A stretch of 64,000 bases of DNA from Paroedura picta (Eukaryota; Chordata; Lepidosauria; Squamata; Gekkonidae), in the NCBI RefSeq assembly GCF_049243985.1, contig NC_135377.1, positions 60,274,145-60,338,144 of the forward strand, given 5' to 3'. The notes under the pieces were generated by a model. That model was not told where the DNA came from. It did no database searches and saw nothing but the letters and a program-made list of their open reading frames with translations. A program made the translations under genes and the position numbers. Positions 61,475 to 64,000 of this stretch are shown piece by piece (positions within the stretch are counted from its first letter, which is position 1; each line of letters starts with the position of its first letter).

Positions 61475-62970
61475 TTCAGCATCTTTCAGCATCAATAGAT
61501 CTATGTATAATTTCCTGAATGTGTCCTCGGTTTTAGCCTAACTGACCTTTACTAGCTGCATAGCACTCATTAGCTAGTTAAGGTATAACAGCCAGCATGG
61601 CTAAGTAAACAGGTTTAAAAAAAAATATTGTTACTCAAAAGAACATGTGAACACTTGTGCTCCACCAGAAAGAAACATTCTTTCTAAGGCAACAGTTCTA
61701 AAATGCAAACTGTACCTTAAGATGAAAACTATTGAAGGACAAACACAAAAAAAACAAAAACCCTCTGCTTCAGAGAATGAGCTTAAGATTGATGTAGTTA
61801 TGAAAAAAAATAAAATCTTAGGCATTAGGATGGCAGTTTTGCTGATCACGCAATGAGGGGCTAACCCCACAAGACAGAGGATGGTGGTTTCTGGATCTTC
61901 TTGGGGGTCTCTTGTGGCAGTGACTTCTGGAGCTGAAGAGGAAAATAGCCAGTCTTGATAACACTACAACGCACTGTTCCAGTGTGGGGAACAAACTGCC
62001 ACACACTGTCTTCTCCCCCCACCCCAGCCCAAACCTCGAAAGGATACTCTGTATCCCAGAACTGAACTGGCATCAAAACAGAGCACCAGATCTGAAATTC
62101 CAGCATCTTTTCCAAATCATGACCTTTGAGAGACACCCAAGAATTGCTGGATAAGGTTTAGTCATTCGACAGATAAACACTCCTCAGGGGTCAGAACACA
62201 GCTGCAGCTTCTCTTAAATCATCCCCCACACCGTCGCCATCCAGGATATCGAAAGCCTTTCCGAACTGGCATGCTAACCCGTCCACCTGTGCACCCAAAG
62301 GAAAAACAGCTCTGTTCTCCACTCTGGTAGAACGTCTGGGATGTCACGTTATCATCTGTGTCCCGAAAGAACAAGAATACAATTCACGCGCTTCTGTGGG
62401 CTGGATTCCATTCCCAGCTCTTTCATAGTGTTACCACGCAGGCTAGGAGGAGTGGCAGGCCAAGCGGCCCTGTGGGGCTCAACAAGGAGTGGCCCTGAGT
62501 TCCACAAGAAAGTCATAGACAGTCATCCAGTGCGAGGAAAACCACTGATACAACAGGGAGTCTTTAAGACAGGGTGTGTAAGACACAGGAAATTAAGAGC
62601 ACGTAAAAATTAAGACACTGCAAAGAGAAAATTGGGGGAGAAACATCAACGCTGTCTATGATGCATGAACATTAAAGTGAAAGCTATACGTTAACAAGTA
62701 AAAGGAAATTAGCCCTGCAGTACTGGGTTGGAGCAGAGTTTGCACTTGTTTGAAGCCCAGCATCTCTGCTAGACGTTTGTGTATGCATGCATGAAGTGCT
62801 GTTTGAGTAGCAGATGACTAATGAGAACCCTGAGCACCATTTTGATTCTTTTGCCATATTACATGGCAGTTCTTATGATCACTCTTGAAGGTGGTTTATA
62901 TGCACCAGGCTCAGGCATGCAAGCATTCATAGACCTATTTACCTCGGGAAAATGCCATCAGATGGCAGTA
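61475..62970. other. PARD6G intron, nothing recognised
   Basis: No repeat family or exon. A minus-strand frame at 61861-62136 is open but has no match that I know. Confidence 0.4.
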
Positions 62971-62971
62971 G

Positions 62972-63172
62972 GGTAGCTAGCTCTGGGCTGGGAAATACCT
63001 GGAGACTTTAGGGGAGAAGCCGGGAGCAGGTGGGATTTGGGGCAGGGAGGGGCCTCAGTGGATTATAATGCTATGGACAAGCAGACATTTTCTCCAGGGG
63101 AACTGATCTCTTTAGTCTGGAGAGAAGCTATAATTCCAGAGGATCCCCAGGTCCCACCTGGGGGCTGGCAAC
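62972..63172 (+). repeat. AGGGTTRCCA-family repeat, near-complete copy
   Basis: Starts near AGGGTAGCTAGCTCTGGG, ends GGGGCTGGCAACCCT, and is bounded by AGATGGCA on both sides (62961-62968 and 63174-63181). The 8-bp duplication suggests a hAT-like non-autonomous element. Confidence 0.65.
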
Positions 63173-63615
63173 CCTAGATGGCAAACAAACTGGATGAGAT
63201 AAGACTGAATCATTAATTGACCAAGATCACTAATGGTATCAGTCTGAGCATGTAGCTGCATCTTGCTAGATCTAAAAATAAATCATGATATATACCTACA
63301 GGGGGTAAAGGTGGACCTTTGTATTGCACTTATCCATTCCAGAATCCTACACCAGTTGCCCTCTATTTTTAAGGATAAGTTGACTTTTCAGTGATTCTCA
63401 AAGCAACTGTTCAGCCCACAACCAAGCTACATGTTGAAAGCTGTCCAAACAGACCTCCCAAGTTTTTGAAGTTGAAGAAACAAAAATCTATTATAGCCTT
63501 CAAATTTATTTTAATGCAGCACTGCGGCCAGATAAAACAAATACATCTATTATAGATTACACTAGATATGGAAAAGCTAATTCAGTGTTTTTTATTCAAT
63601 ATCTATTATTTACAG

Positions 63616-63860
63616 CAGCCTTTCTCAACTTTTTTTTACCATTGAGAAACCCCTGGAACATTCTTCAGGCTTCGAGAAACCCCAGAAGTCGCACGATCAT
63701 GCAGAGAATATGGTTGGGAAGTATAGCTGTGGACATGCCCACCTAGGGCCCTTACCCCTCTCATCACCTTCAGCCATCATTGGCAATTTTGGGAGAGGTG
63801 GGTGGGTTGACGAGACCATATGTAGTCATATCACCCAATAAATGTTTAACACACTCAGAC
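63616..63860. mobile_element. hAT-type transposon (CAGSNTTTCTCAAC family), truncated copy 4
   Basis: Starts CAGCCTTTCTCAACTT with 'attgagaaacccctggaac' and 'cttcgagaaaccccagaag', as at 6998 and, reversed, 24930. The far end is missing. Confidence 0.75.
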
Positions 63861-64000
63861 TTATAGCATTCAGATTTACTGTCTAGAGTTGAAGTCATTG
63901 CATTAGAACAAATACACAACCAGTCTTACAGACAGCAAGCATTTAGAACTTGTAGCACAGCCAGAATAAGCAAAGAGAATATAAGAAAAGAGACATGTTT

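Noticed and set aside
1-64000. CRISPR arrays, operons, phage or bacterial genes
   Set aside because: None seen; introns, SINEs and LINEs show a vertebrate nuclear genome.

Overview
The window is vertebrate nuclear DNA, almost certainly from a squamate reptile (lizard, gecko or snake lineage). The coding genes are split by GT-AG introns. The intergenic DNA is packed with families typical of squamates: tRNA-derived SINEs, 5S-rRNA-derived SINEs, CR1/L2-type LINE tails, palindromic hAT MITEs with 8-bp target duplications, Penelope-like terminal repeats and a DIRS-like fossil. I cannot name the species.

Five protein genes are supported. In order they are the last exon of RBFA (+, about 134-515), a complete four-exon NTF2-family gene (+, 5029-10650), the complete coding part of ADNP2 (+, 26201-35302), a complete five-exon BLOC1S4 (-, 45986-40126), and the last exon of PARD6G (-, 52451-51592). 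RBFA, ADNP2 and PARD6G are neighbours in this order on human 18q23, so this is the orthologous block. Two genes do not fit the human map: an intact NUTF2 paralogue between RBFA and ADNP2, and an intron-containing BLOC1S4 between ADNP2 and PARD6G. In mammals BLOC1S4 is an intronless gene elsewhere, so this locus looks like the ancestral, parental one.

Layout: 1-661 RBFA end; 662-3100 old repeats; 3.1-3.8 kb CpG-rich start of the NTF2-like gene; 5.0-10.65 kb its coding exons, with a hAT insertion just after exon 2 and a DIRS-like fossil in intron 3; 10.7-21.6 kb repeat-rich intergenic DNA; 21.6-22.7 kb CpG-island promoter of ADNP2 with CRE and CCAAT boxes; 26.2-35.3 kb ADNP2 coding exons; 35.3-40.1 kb the convergent 3' sides of ADNP2 and BLOC1S4; 40.1-46.0 kb BLOC1S4, with its CpG promoter at 45.7-46.5 kb; 46.5-51.6 kb intergenic DNA and PARD6G 3' side; 52.5-64 kb the large intron upstream of PARD6G's last exon.

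The genes are functionally unrelated: mitochondrial ribosome maturation, nuclear import of Ran, chromatin/transcription, lysosome-related organelle biogenesis, and cell polarity. They share a neighbourhood, not a pathway. No CRISPR, operon or prokaryotic features are present.
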